DNA from: Pedobacter paludis | GTDB lineage: Bacteria > Bacteroidota > Bacteroidia > Sphingobacteriales > Sphingobacteriaceae | Direction of reading: 5' to 3' | Length of the DNA: 64,000 nucleotides | Assembly: GCF_003173575.1 (NCBI RefSeq) | Contig: NZ_QGNY01000002.1 | Coordinates: forward strand, 186,001 to 250,000 | Part shown: positions 18,387-27,525 of the stretch, one piece after another | Position numbering within the stretch: the first letter of the stretch is position 1 | Layout of the letters: every line of letters begins with the position of its first letter | Made by a program: the position numbers and the translations under genes | The notes under the pieces: generated by a model | What the model saw: the letters and a program-made list of their open reading frames with translations, nothing else | What the model was told of the DNA's origin: nothing | Database searches by the model: none

Positions 18387-18917
18387 ATGCTCAAAGAACT
18401 GTTGAACATTTTTGACAAAGCTTATCGTTTTAAAGTGGATTATAAACTGAATACGCAGTTGCATAACATTGCCATAAAACATTTAGGGCTTCAAAATATG
18501 AATCAGCTTCGCGATAGGTATGAGGGACAGACCTACTTAAACCGGTTTTTAACAAAATCTTTTTCCGAGTTTGCTGTTCAAAAAATGCTTGGAGTAGATT
18601 TTGTAACCTTAGAATTAAAAGAAAACAAACGCTATAAACCAGAAGTTCTTTTTAACGATAAAACATTCGAAATTATAGCCAGTTCTTTAGATGAATATCC
18701 ATTAATTCCGATTGGTAATTACGATTATGCTATTTTTACTTTTGTAAACATCGAACGTAGAGAGGTGTACATAACCGGTTTTGCATCTGCAGCAGTATTA
18801 TTAAATGCCGTAGTATCTGCAGATCTTTCTCCAACCAAAGCAAAAGCTTATATTGGAACATTAAAAGATTTTTCGCAAATAGATTTTCTTGACAAATTAT
18901 TAATTGAGAATGAGTAA
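18387..18917 (+). CDS. Restriction-cassette protein, degenerate PD-(D/E)XK-like
   Basis: A 176-aa protein whose gene overlaps the start of the cytosine methyltransferase by eight bases, so it belongs to the restriction-modification operon. It shows the core layout of a PD-(D/E)XK nuclease: a helix with FSEFAVQKM (E61), a PEVLF turn (85-89), a strand TFEIIASS (93-100) and a following strand YDYAIFTFVN. Where an active enzyme would have (D/E)-x-K, this one has E-I-I, so the catalytic lysine is missing. The same order of motifs occurs in the protein at 20019-20702 (GEFAVYYK, PDLSLW, VNVKSAS, YDYFILTRIS). A catalytically dead partner or control subunit is an inference. Start ATG 18387 is preferred over an upstream TTG at 18360. 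Confidence 0.7.
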   Translation: MLKELLNIFDKAYRFKVDYKLNTQLHNIAIKHLGLQNMNQLRDRYEGQTYLNRFLTKSFSEFAVQKMLGVDFVTLELKENKRYKPEVLFNDKTFEIIASSLDEYPLIPIGNYDYAIFTFVNIERREVYITGFASAAVLLNAVVSADLSPTKAKAYIGTLKDFSQIDFLDKLLIENE

Positions 18918-19932
18918 ATATACAGTAGGAAGCTTGTATGCTGGGGTGGGTGGTATATGCCAGGGTTTTATAAATCAGGATTTTGAACTTTCTTGGGCCA
19001 ACGAGATTGATAAATTTGCATGCATAACCTATCGCGAAAACTTTAAACATGATTTGCATGAAGCCGACATTTGGGATTTAGATCCAGAAGGTTTAAAAAA
19101 AATTGATGTGCTTGCTGGAGGTTTTCCTTGTCAGCCCTTCTCTATAGCGGGCTACCGAAAAGGCTTTGAAGATACTCGTGGCAATCATTTTTTTAGAATT
19201 ATCCAATTTGCCAAAGTGCTTAATCCAAAAGTTATTTTTTTGGAGAACGTAAAAAATCTGGTTTCTCACGATCACGGAAAAACTTTAAAAATTATTAAAG
19301 AAACATTAGAGGCCTTAAATTATTCGGTGTACGATCGGGTTTTAAATTCTAAAGATTTCGGAAATGTACCTCAAAATAGAGAACGGATTTATTTGGTCGC
19401 TTTTCAAAAAGATGCTAATGGCGAAGATATTTATGGTAAACATTTCAGTTTTCCTAAGCCTATAAAACTTAGTGTTGGCGTTAGCGAATTGTTATCATTA
19501 AACGTTGCCGACAAATATTTTTACCGAGCTGATAAAAAGATCTTTAATGAACTTGCTGAAGGGGTAAAATCAAAAGAAACCGTTTATCAGTGGAGAAGGC
19601 ATTACGTAAGGGAAAACAAGCAAAATGTTTGCCCAACCTTAACGGCAAATATGGGTACAGGCGGGCACAATGTTCCCATAATTTTAACCGATGAAGGAAT
19701 TAGAAAACTAACACCTAAAGAATGTTTCAGATTTCAGGGTTATCCTGAAGAATATAAATTGCCGGAAATTTCTCAGGCTCAATTATATAAGCAGGCAGGC
19801 AATTCGGTTACAGTAAAAGTAATTGCAAGAATAGCAGAAGAAATTAATAAAGCCCTAGAACTGGGCGATGAAGAACGATTAAAAGCAGTTACCAAAAAAA
19901 CTAAAACGAGGGTGAAAGAAGCAGTGGAATAA
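18910..19932 (+). CDS. DNA (cytosine-5-)-methyltransferase of a type II R-M system
   Basis: A 340-aa C5-cytosine methyltransferase with the motifs in canonical order: motif I SLYAGVGG, motif IV GGFPCQPFS with catalytic Cys74, motif VI FLENVKNL (E112), motif VIII QNRERIYLVAF, the target-recognition region about residues 185-240, motif IX PTLTANMGTGGH, and motif X KQAGNSVTVKVIARI. It protects host DNA against the cognate endonuclease. ATG 18910 overlaps the upstream stop (ATGAGTAA); the target sequence cannot be read from the protein. Confidence 0.96.
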   Translation: MSKYTVGSLYAGVGGICQGFINQDFELSWANEIDKFACITYRENFKHDLHEADIWDLDPEGLKKIDVLAGGFPCQPFSIAGYRKGFEDTRGNHFFRIIQFAKVLNPKVIFLENVKNLVSHDHGKTLKIIKETLEALNYSVYDRVLNSKDFGNVPQNRERIYLVAFQKDANGEDIYGKHFSFPKPIKLSVGVSELLSLNVADKYFYRADKKIFNELAEGVKSKETVYQWRRHYVRENKQNVCPTLTANMGTGGHNVPIILTDEGIRKLTPKECFRFQGYPEEYKLPEISQAQLYKQAGNSVTVKVIARIAEEINKALELGDEERLKAVTKKTKTRVKEAVE

Positions 19933-20018
19933 CAATAACTAACCCGTATAATTTATGAATTTCAACGCGCTCTCAATCAACGGCAATTCATACACAATTA
20001 CAAAAAGGAAAGCTTTTT

Positions 20019-20702
20019 TTGGGAAATCCTTTTCAAATAGAAGACATAGGCAAAGTATTTGAATTTGCCTGGGGAATGTCTTTCGGGCATACTGGCGAAC
20101 ATCGTTCAACCCGTTCAGGAGGGACAGCGTCTAGAAAAGAAGGGGAGATTTTTATCAATGCTTTTCAAGGCAAGTTAGGCGAGTTTGCCGTTTATTACAA
20201 ACTTACTGCATTGGGCTTAAAGGTTCCCGAACCAGATTTAAGCCTATGGGGAAAGGGCTTTTGGGATAATGGTGATTTTGAAATTGGCCGTTTAAAAGTG
20301 AATGTAAAATCGGCATCGCACTTTTCCAACCTTTTGCTCTTTGAAACCAAAGACTGGAATTTTGAGGCACTATCGCTCCATTCTGATCCGCCTACTGCTT
20401 ACGATTATTTTATTTTAACAAGGATAAGCCCTGATGGGAAAAGTATAATGCGGGGTAACAGTTTAATGCTTTCTAATACTGCGGATAAGGAAATTCTTAA
20501 AAAGATAATTGTTACTCCCGATTGGCAATATGATATACCCGGTTTTATGGAAAGAAGCGATTTTAAGGAAATTATAGCATTAAAACACATTATTCCACAG
20601 GGTGGTTTGTTAAACGGAAAACTGAAAATGGATGCGAGTAATTACTACATTCAAGCTTTTGATTTAAAGAATATTGACACCATAAATAAAAAACTACTAT
20701 AA
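20019..20702 (+). CDS. Probable type II restriction endonuclease (PD-(D/E)XK)
   Basis: A protein of about 227 aa immediately downstream of the methyltransferase. It carries a PD-(D/E)XK-like core: helix GKLGEFAVYY (E55), D73, the acidic turn WDNGDFEIG (D83, D86) and the strand KVNVKSAS with K97; asparagine stands where Asp or Glu is usual before the lysine. Context plus fold support a role as the cognate endonuclease. The 5' end is unclear: the first possible start in this frame is a TTG at 20019 inside a run of T residues. An ATG at 19955 opens another frame that would read into this one if the seven-T run at 20014-20020 were one base shorter. Another start is ATG 20076. Confidence 0.72.
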   Translation: MGNPFQIEDIGKVFEFAWGMSFGHTGEHRSTRSGGTASRKEGEIFINAFQGKLGEFAVYYKLTALGLKVPEPDLSLWGKGFWDNGDFEIGRLKVNVKSASHFSNLLLFETKDWNFEALSLHSDPPTAYDYFILTRISPDGKSIMRGNSLMLSNTADKEILKKIIVTPDWQYDIPGFMERSDFKEIIALKHIIPQGGLLNGKLKMDASNYYIQAFDLKNIDTINKKLL

Positions 20703-20706
20703 CCGC

Positions 20707-21141
20707 ATGAAAAACATTACGCCATTTGCGCAACTATTTCTTCGCTTAGCTTTAGGAATCGGTTTTATTTTGCCTGTTATGGATCGATTTGGCTGGCTTG
20801 GAGCCCCAGGTGCTCCAAATGTAGGCTGGGGAAACTGGGCTACATTTGTAGATTATACAAATTCTTTAATGCCTTACCTTGGCCTTTCAGCTGCAAATGT
20901 AATGGCCATTTTGGCTACTGCCGGCGAAATTGTTTTTGCTATACTTTTAATTGTTGGGTACAAAATCAGGCTGGCATCTATAGGCAGTTTTTTGCTGACG
21001 CTCATATTTGCTTTGAGCATGTTATTTTTTGCTGGGTACCGAGCTCCATTTAATTATTCTGTTTTTGTAGTAAGTGCTTCGAGTTTGTTGTTGGCTTCAA
21101 TTTCCGATTATAAATGGTCGATTGAGAAAAAGAGACTTTAA
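20707..21141 (+). CDS. DoxX-family membrane protein
   Basis: A 144-aa four-helix inner-membrane protein of the DoxX/MauE type (QLFLRLALGIGFILPVMDRFG; GEIVFAILLIVGYKIRLASIG). It begins four bases after the restriction gene stop, so it may be co-transcribed, though it has no obvious link with restriction. Members are often associated with redox or thiol chemistry in the membrane; the exact function is unknown. A second DoxX protein lies at 53664-54071. Confidence 0.88.
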   Translation: MKNITPFAQLFLRLALGIGFILPVMDRFGWLGAPGAPNVGWGNWATFVDYTNSLMPYLGLSAANVMAILATAGEIVFAILLIVGYKIRLASIGSFLLTLIFALSMLFFAGYRAPFNYSVFVVSASSLLLASISDYKWSIEKKRL

Positions 21142-21224
21142 TAGAGAATTGTTAACCTCAAAAAAATTCGTATCAATTTTTTTACATACGGTGCCCGATT
21201 TACATTTCTTCGCTAAAAACCCTT

Positions 21225-21249
21225 ATTAATTGTCAATACGACAATTAAT
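21225..21249. promoter_or_regulatory. Perfect 10-bp inverted repeat, candidate operator
   Basis: ATTAATTGTC and GACAATTAAT flank a five-base spacer (AATAC). It lies 128 bp upstream of the GH2 gene in a 235-bp AT-rich intergenic region with no T tail, so an operator is more likely than a terminator. Confidence 0.5.
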
Positions 21250-21376
21250 CGCAACTTCTTAAATCTTAGTTATAAAAACTACTATTCTAAATCTGAAGTA
21301 CCGATTTACTAAAACGATTTTATATCCTTATAATAGCGGCACTAAATACACACACAAAAACCAAATAGATTAATTT

Positions 21377-23605
21377 ATGAAGCTAAGAAATCTCCTAATT
21401 CTAGCTCTTGCTGTGAGTCCCGCATTTCTTTTCGCACAGCAATGGCAACCTAAACAGGCTATTTTAATGAGCAAGTTTGCTAAGGATGTAAAAGCCGAAA
21501 GCGTATTGCCCGAATACCCTCGACCGCAGTTGGTTAGAGAAAAATGGATGAACCTAAACGGTGTTTGGCAATTTCAGCCGGCAACAAGCAAAACCGAAGC
21601 CTTACCAAGCGGTAATTTATCCAGATCAATTCTTGTTCCTTTTCCGGTAGAATCCGCACTATCTGGTGTTATGGAACATCATGAAAGCATTTGGTATCGG
21701 AGGAAGTTTAAAGTACCAGCAACCTGGAAAGGTGAAAATGTATTAATCCATTTTGGTGCTGTTGATTATGAAGCAGAGGTTTTTATAAACGGCAAAAGCT
21801 TAGGCATACATACAGGTGGTTACGATCCTTTTACCTATGATATAACCTCATCTATTAAAGGTGCCGGCGAGCAGGATATTGCTGTTCGGGTTTTTGACCC
21901 AACCGATAATGGTGGTTTTCCTAGAGGAAAGCAAACCTTAAATCCACAGGGTATTATGTATACCTCTGTTACCGGAATTTGGCAAACCGTTTGGTTAGAG
22001 CCTGTTCCTAAAACAAATATCAGCAACATTAAAATTGTTCCGGATATTGATAAATCAGTTGTTAAACTAATTGTTAATACTGGTGATAAATCTTCTGCAG
22101 ATGTGGAGATTAAAGTAAAAGATGGCAATAAAACCATTCAAACTAAAGTAGGCAAGGCAAATACCGAAATTATTGTTCCGGTGAGCAATGCAAAACTTTG
22201 GTCGCCAGACAGTCCTTTCCTTTATGATCTTTCCATCACCTTAAAAAAAGGAACACAGCAATTGGATGCAGTTTCTAGTTACTTCGGTATGAGAAAAATT
22301 TCTATCGGCGAAGAAGGTGGTTTCAAGAAAATGTTTTTGAACAATAAATTCCTTTTCCAAGTTGGTCCGCTAGATCAAGGTTTTTGGCCAGATGGTGGTT
22401 ATACTGCTCCAACTGATGAAGCTTTGAAATACGATTTGGAGATGACCAAAAAATTTGGTTTCAATATGGTGCGTAAACACATCAAGGTTGAGCCGTATAG
22501 ATGGTATTATTGGGCAGATAAATTGGGCTTAATGGTTTGGCAGGATATGCCTTCGCCAAATTCGTATACCGAAAAAGTTCCTCCGATTGATAAAAAAGCA
22601 TTTACATCAGAACTAACAAGATTGGTAGAAAGCCACTGGAATTCGCCGAGCATCATTAGCTGGGTAATTTTTAACGAAGGCCAGGCACAGCACAACACGG
22701 CTGGTTATGTAGATCAGGTTCGCAAATTAGATCCAACGAGATTAATTAACCAAGGCAGTGGTTGGGAGCATTTTGGTGTTGGCGATGTTTTGGATATCCA
22801 CAGTTATCCACCGCCCGCAGTTCCAACGAGTGCAGTACAAACTTTAGCTTGTGGCGAATATGGTGGAATTGGTTACATCATTCCCGGACATACATGGAAA
22901 ACAGGTCCAACTTATATCATGATCGATAATGAAAAAGATTATACGAAACTGTATGACGACTTCTCTACGGATTTGGCCATTTTTAAAACCAACAAAGGCT
23001 TAAGTGCCGCGGTTTATACAGAAATTACCGATGTTGAGGTTGAGCTAAATGGCTTATTAACATATGATAGAGAAGTAATCAAAGGTTCTGCTGATAAAAT
23101 TAGAGCATCAAACGAGAAAGCGATTAAGACAAACATTTACATTAAGGATGTTTTGCCAACTTCTCAGGATGTGGCCAGAACCTGGAAATATTCTTTTGAA
23201 AAACCTGATGGCGAATGGATGGCCGCTTCATTTAAAGATGAAAACTGGAAATCTGGTTTGGCTGGCTTCGGAACAAAAGGTACTCCCGGAGCAAATGTGA
23301 AAACCGTTTGGAATACATCAGACATCTGGTTGCGCCAGGAGTTTACCTTGGGCGATTTAAAAGGGATTAATCGTGAGGATTTGGTTTTATATATCCATCA
23401 TGATGAAGATGCTGAGGTTTATATCAATGGCGTAAAAGCGGTTGTAATTCCAAATTACTCTTCTAACTATTCGATGGTTAAAATCTCTAAAGAAAGTCAG
23501 AATGCTTTAATTGCGAATGGCAAAAATGTAATTGCAATTCACTGTACTCAGAAACAAGGCGGCCAGTATATTGATGCTGGAATTTCTTATGTAGAAACTA
23601 AATAA
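21377..23605 (+). CDS. Secreted GH2-family glycosidase with extra C-terminal domain
   Basis: A 742-aa exported glycoside hydrolase (signal peptide ...LFAQ). Domain order: GH2 sugar-binding jelly roll (about 40-215), immunoglobulin-like domain (215-310), TIM barrel (310-600), and an additional C-terminal beta-sandwich (600-742) with a WLRQEFTLGDL motif. The acid/base glutamate is E434 in FNEG and the nucleophile E494 in CGEYGG. Family members cleave terminal beta-linked sugars (galactose, mannose, glucuronate); the specificity cannot be told from sequence. A paralogue without the C-terminal sandwich is at 47737-49548. A perfect inverted repeat upstream may be its operator. Confidence 0.92.
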   Translation: MKLRNLLILALAVSPAFLFAQQWQPKQAILMSKFAKDVKAESVLPEYPRPQLVREKWMNLNGVWQFQPATSKTEALPSGNLSRSILVPFPVESALSGVMEHHESIWYRRKFKVPATWKGENVLIHFGAVDYEAEVFINGKSLGIHTGGYDPFTYDITSSIKGAGEQDIAVRVFDPTDNGGFPRGKQTLNPQGIMYTSVTGIWQTVWLEPVPKTNISNIKIVPDIDKSVVKLIVNTGDKSSADVEIKVKDGNKTIQTKVGKANTEIIVPVSNAKLWSPDSPFLYDLSITLKKGTQQLDAVSSYFGMRKISIGEEGGFKKMFLNNKFLFQVGPLDQGFWPDGGYTAPTDEALKYDLEMTKKFGFNMVRKHIKVEPYRWYYWADKLGLMVWQDMPSPNSYTEKVPPIDKKAFTSELTRLVESHWNSPSIISWVIFNEGQAQHNTAGYVDQVRKLDPTRLINQGSGWEHFGVGDVLDIHSYPPPAVPTSAVQTLACGEYGGIGYIIPGHTWKTGPTYIMIDNEKDYTKLYDDFSTDLAIFKTNKGLSAAVYTEITDVEVELNGLLTYDREVIKGSADKIRASNEKAIKTNIYIKDVLPTSQDVARTWKYSFEKPDGEWMAASFKDENWKSGLAGFGTKGTPGANVKTVWNTSDIWLRQEFTLGDLKGINREDLVLYIHHDEDAEVYINGVKAVVIPNYSSNYSMVKISKESQNALIANGKNVIAIHCTQKQGGQYIDAGISYVETK

Positions 23606-23622
23606 TTCAACTAATCTTAATA

Positions 23623-23660
23623 AGAAAAGGCTTCACAATTAATTTTGTGAAGCCTTTTCT
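23623..23660. terminator. Bidirectional rho-independent terminator
   Basis: A perfect 16-bp stem (AGAAAAGGCTTCACAA and its complement) around a six-base loop, with A- and T-runs at the two feet. It separates the convergent GH2 and DUF3857 genes and can serve both. Confidence 0.9.
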
Positions 23661-23676
23661 GTCTTTATATTTCTTC

Positions 23677-26600
23677 CTATTTTACTGCAAGCTGTTGTTC
23701 ATCAGCATCAACAACTTTAATGTAAGCATCTTTAAAATCCTGTGCTTTATCTGCAGGAACATAATCTTTCTTTAAAGTCATTTTTCTTGTAAACACAATC
23801 TTGGTACCAACCATTTTGCTGGTTAAAGAATAATCTACATAATCGTTTGAAATGTTAATTGGCTTTAACGCTTCTACCAATTTCTTTCCTTCTGGTAACT
23901 GCATGGTAATTTCTTCAATGCAGTTTTCAGTTAAAAACATCTGTGTTAAATCGATACCGAAAAGCCTTGGCTGTGTAACCTGTAACTGATTTGCCGAAGC
24001 AGACATAGACCACGGTAAAGCAAACACACTCATGCCAGCAACCGGTTTGCAGGTTTTCATTAGCGCATATTCAGTATAAGCTTTTAAGGTATCTGATGTT
24101 GCCGTAATTGGACTCAAATTGGTAAATTTTAATACGTACACATCATTTTCAGGAAATACAGTTGCCAAATTTTCCTTCAGCTTTTTAATCTGATCCTTAT
24201 TCGATAAATCGTTGTATTCTGACCTCGTATTGCTTGCTACCGCCCCTGTAGAAAAATTCGTTTCCTTAATTTGCATATCGTTACCCTTTAAAATAATCGA
24301 TGTAGTGTAATTCAATACATTTTTAGGGCGTTGAGTTGGATTTAGAGTAGTAATGGCATTGGTTTTATTGTTGATTTCTAAAATCTGCTCGTTTAATGAA
24401 CCATTGTAAAAAGTACCAAATGGCAAAGTATTGGAGGTTAATTCTACATAGTAACTTTTACCATTAATAATCGCCTTTGCGATACAGTGGTTAAAATCGA
24501 TATTAGGTAAAAGCATGGTGTTTTGCCCGTTATCTCTGGTTTTTACAAGAGCCAGTTCTGCATTAATTCCCGCCTCTTTACACATGGTAACAAACAGGGT
24601 TGAAACATCTTTACAATCGCCGATTCTGGTGTTAATTACCGTTGCCGGATTTTGAGGAACAATTCCACTTTGTCTAAATGAAACCGAGCTGTAAGAAATA
24701 TTCGAGGTGATGTATTTATAAATCAGCTTAATTTTTGCAAGCTCATCTAAATTTCCCTTATCCTTAAAAATATCATTAATAACGGTTTGAATTTCATAAC
24801 TGCTTCTTGCTTTTGCTGTCGCGATGTTGTTATACCAATCGGCAACAAATTCCCAGTTCGGGATAGAAGAAAGATATAGAATGTTGGTTACATCATCCAT
24901 TGGAGGCATTTTATCCTCATAAATTAATGCTTTCTGATTATCGGCCTTCCAAACATATAAATCAAATTCATCCTGCTGCGTTTTTATCGGTTCGATTGCT
25001 TTTTGAGAAAACTTGTATTTAAATTGCTTATCTCTATGCACCAATAAAGAAAATTTGGTGTTCACATAACTTACACCATGCGTAAAGTAAAACGAATCCC
25101 AGAAATGGGTGGCCAAACTCCCATCATTAAAATTCTGAATCTTATAACGCAGATTAATTACATCGCCAACCTCCAAATTGGTAAAAATAACCTGACTTCC
25201 ATTTTGCTCGGCAGGCACTTTTGTGCTATTGGCTTTAATCACTTCGGCAATTTCAATATTGTAATCCTGAGAGCTGTAATACGGAATGTTATAGTCTTTT
25301 AAGCTCTCTAAACCTTTTTGCGTAAGCACTTTCGATACGTAAAAATGTTTTTCTTCCGAGCCTCCATTTTCGTAAACCACCTTTTGTACTTCCTCATTTA
25401 AAATCACCATGTGGTCATCAGGGTAATCGGCAAGTTTTGGAGCCTTAGCCACAAGCGCTTTAACATCTGCCTGCTCAAAGTAATCGAAAACATCTTTTTT
25501 ATCTTCTATTTTACGCAAAGCCTGTATCGCAGAATAATTATTTGGCCTTAACTGTAAAGATCTTTGATAAGCTTTTATCGATTTATCTTTTTGCTTCTCC
25601 ATCTCATAAATCTTGCCTAGCGACTCGAAATACGTGCTATAATTTGGGGCGATTTCCAGACATTGCAAGTACAGTTTTTCAGCTTTATCATACTGTTGCA
25701 AAGCATAATATTGATTGGCCAAATCGACATAAATACCAACGGAAATTGGATCGTTTGCAATTTCTTTCTGATAAACGGCTAAGCCTTCCTGAACCTGATT
25801 CTTATCAAAATATGCTTTAGCCAAGTATTTAGACATTTCGTAGCTATCATGCTCCTCCACATATTTTTTAAGATAGTTTATTGCGCTGGAATTTTTTCTG
25901 ATCTCTTTTTCGCATAGATATTTCAGCCAAACAACAGAGCTGGAATTTGGGAACTGTACAAAGGCTTTATCAACCAAGGCGATAATATCTTCCTGATTAT
26001 TGCGCTTTCCTGCCAATTGAATTTTTTTTCCAAGAATGTTTTCATTCTCGCCATAAATAGCCTCAAGCTTTTTCATAACCAACTCGGCATTGTTAAAATC
26101 CTGTTGGTTGATAAAATCGTTGTAGATTAAACTTAAAGCATATGGCGATTCTGGATCTGCAGTTTTAATCGTTTCCTGCAAGGTTTCTGCACCTGTTCTG
26201 TTTTGTTCCTTATCAAAAAGTTCGATGTACAAATTATTTAAAAGGGTACTTTCTGGAAACTTATCCTTTAATTTTTCTAAAATTTTACGGGCTTCAAAAG
26301 CGTTGTCGTTACGCAGATAAAGTTTAGCCAAAAGAATTTTATTTAAATAACTCTCCGGGTTTTTTGCAATCTGATTTTCGAAAAAAGTAATAGAAGGCAA
26401 CTTTTCATTTGCGGGTTTAAAAGCAGTTTCTTTTGTATAAACCTGCGGATCATTGGTTGATGTAATGCCATCCAAAATCTTTCCGTTTTCATCCGTTAAA
26501 CGAACTAAAAAATTGGAGCGGTTTGCATAGCTTTCGCCAATTTGAACCAGCACTCTATTGTAACCGGCATTTAATTTTATGGTACTGATGTAAGAATCTA

Positions 26601-27405
26601 AATCGTTATTTCGCTCATCGGCTTGCGTAATGACCAATTGATCATTTACCCAAACCTTAACAGATCCAGAAACACCAATCCGCAGCTGGGCAGTCACATC
26701 TGCAGGCGCCTTAACAAAGTTTTGCGCAAAAATTACCGAATTGCTGTAATTGCTATAATATTCAAAATCGAACCATTTGCTGTGTTTTGTAAAAGGCACT
26801 TTTCTCCAACCAAATTTTTGGCTTTTCTTGCCCACAAAAGTAGCGTCCGCTTCAGGCTTATTTAGTACATCGTAGGTTTTATCAAAACCGCTGGTGGAGA
26901 TGTTTTCGAATTCTCCGGTAATTAGCCAATTATCCAGACTCCCAATCTGGGCATAAGCTTTATCGGCTAAATCGTATTTTTTCTTTGCCTCGTAATAACC
27001 GCCAATGCTAGAATTTGCCAGGGCATACACGGTTCCATCGAATTTCTTCTTCAATAAGGCATTATAAAAATCGAGGTGCTTTTGGCTTTCAACACTAGAG
27101 CTGTAACTCAGGGCGTAGCTTCGCCACATGGCCAAAAGATAAGGCTCAGGGTTATCAGATAAATCGAAGAATTTTTTGAAGTATTCGAAACTTTGATCTC
27201 CAGACTGATCAAATTCAGACATTAAACTTAATGCCAGATAAGATTCTTTGGCTGTTTCAGGATTTTTAGCAAGCTCAATAAAGGATGCTCTGGCGGTTTT
27301 TCGATCGTTTTTAAAGAAACTTTCCCATGCCGTATTTACCGAATTTTGTGCCTTTAATCCTAATGAAAGTAAGATTAATAACAATAGAGTAGCGTAATTT
27401 TTCAT
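23677..27405 (-). CDS. Large secreted TPR / DUF3857 / transglutaminase-like protein
   Basis: A 1242-aa exported protein (signal peptide ...SLGLKAQ). Residues ~20-330 include TPR-like helices and a beta domain (VSGSVKVWVNDQLVI). Residues ~340-630 are TPR repeats (QYDKAEKLYLQCLEIAPN; KDKSIKAYQRSLQLRPN). Residues ~660-830 match DUF3857 and ~870-1000 a transglutaminase-like core with C931 (RIGDCKD) and the histidine of NIDFNHC near 970; the C-terminus resembles DUF2569/DUF3858-type tails. The Cys-His pair suggests a cysteine protease or amidase fold, but the substrate is unknown. Monocistronic, ended by the terminator at 23623-23660. Confidence 0.9.
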   Translation of the reverse strand: MKNYATLLLLILLSLGLKAQNSVNTAWESFFKNDRKTARASFIELAKNPETAKESYLALSLMSEFDQSGDQSFEYFKKFFDLSDNPEPYLLAMWRSYALSYSSSVESQKHLDFYNALLKKKFDGTVYALANSSIGGYYEAKKKYDLADKAYAQIGSLDNWLITGEFENISTSGFDKTYDVLNKPEADATFVGKKSQKFGWRKVPFTKHSKWFDFEYYSNYSNSVIFAQNFVKAPADVTAQLRIGVSGSVKVWVNDQLVITQADERNNDLDSYISTIKLNAGYNRVLVQIGESYANRSNFLVRLTDENGKILDGITSTNDPQVYTKETAFKPANEKLPSITFFENQIAKNPESYLNKILLAKLYLRNDNAFEARKILEKLKDKFPESTLLNNLYIELFDKEQNRTGAETLQETIKTADPESPYALSLIYNDFINQQDFNNAELVMKKLEAIYGENENILGKKIQLAGKRNNQEDIIALVDKAFVQFPNSSSVVWLKYLCEKEIRKNSSAINYLKKYVEEHDSYEMSKYLAKAYFDKNQVQEGLAVYQKEIANDPISVGIYVDLANQYYALQQYDKAEKLYLQCLEIAPNYSTYFESLGKIYEMEKQKDKSIKAYQRSLQLRPNNYSAIQALRKIEDKKDVFDYFEQADVKALVAKAPKLADYPDDHMVILNEEVQKVVYENGGSEEKHFYVSKVLTQKGLESLKDYNIPYYSSQDYNIEIAEVIKANSTKVPAEQNGSQVIFTNLEVGDVINLRYKIQNFNDGSLATHFWDSFYFTHGVSYVNTKFSLLVHRDKQFKYKFSQKAIEPIKTQQDEFDLYVWKADNQKALIYEDKMPPMDDVTNILYLSSIPNWEFVADWYNNIATAKARSSYEIQTVINDIFKDKGNLDELAKIKLIYKYITSNISYSSVSFRQSGIVPQNPATVINTRIGDCKDVSTLFVTMCKEAGINAELALVKTRDNGQNTMLLPNIDFNHCIAKAIINGKSYYVELTSNTLPFGTFYNGSLNEQILEINNKTNAITTLNPTQRPKNVLNYTTSIILKGNDMQIKETNFSTGAVASNTRSEYNDLSNKDQIKKLKENLATVFPENDVYVLKFTNLSPITATSDTLKAYTEYALMKTCKPVAGMSVFALPWSMSASANQLQVTQPRLFGIDLTQMFLTENCIEEITMQLPEGKKLVEALKPINISNDYVDYSLTSKMVGTKIVFTRKMTLKKDYVPADKAQDFKDAYIKVVDADEQQLAVK

Positions 27406-27525
27406 AATTCAATGATAAAATAAAATTTGCAAAAATGCGAACCAGAACGGAATGAATTTTGAAATAATTATCGCAAACAAATATTTTATATCTTTAAGCA
27501 GAATCACCTTTAAGCCTCAAAAAAA

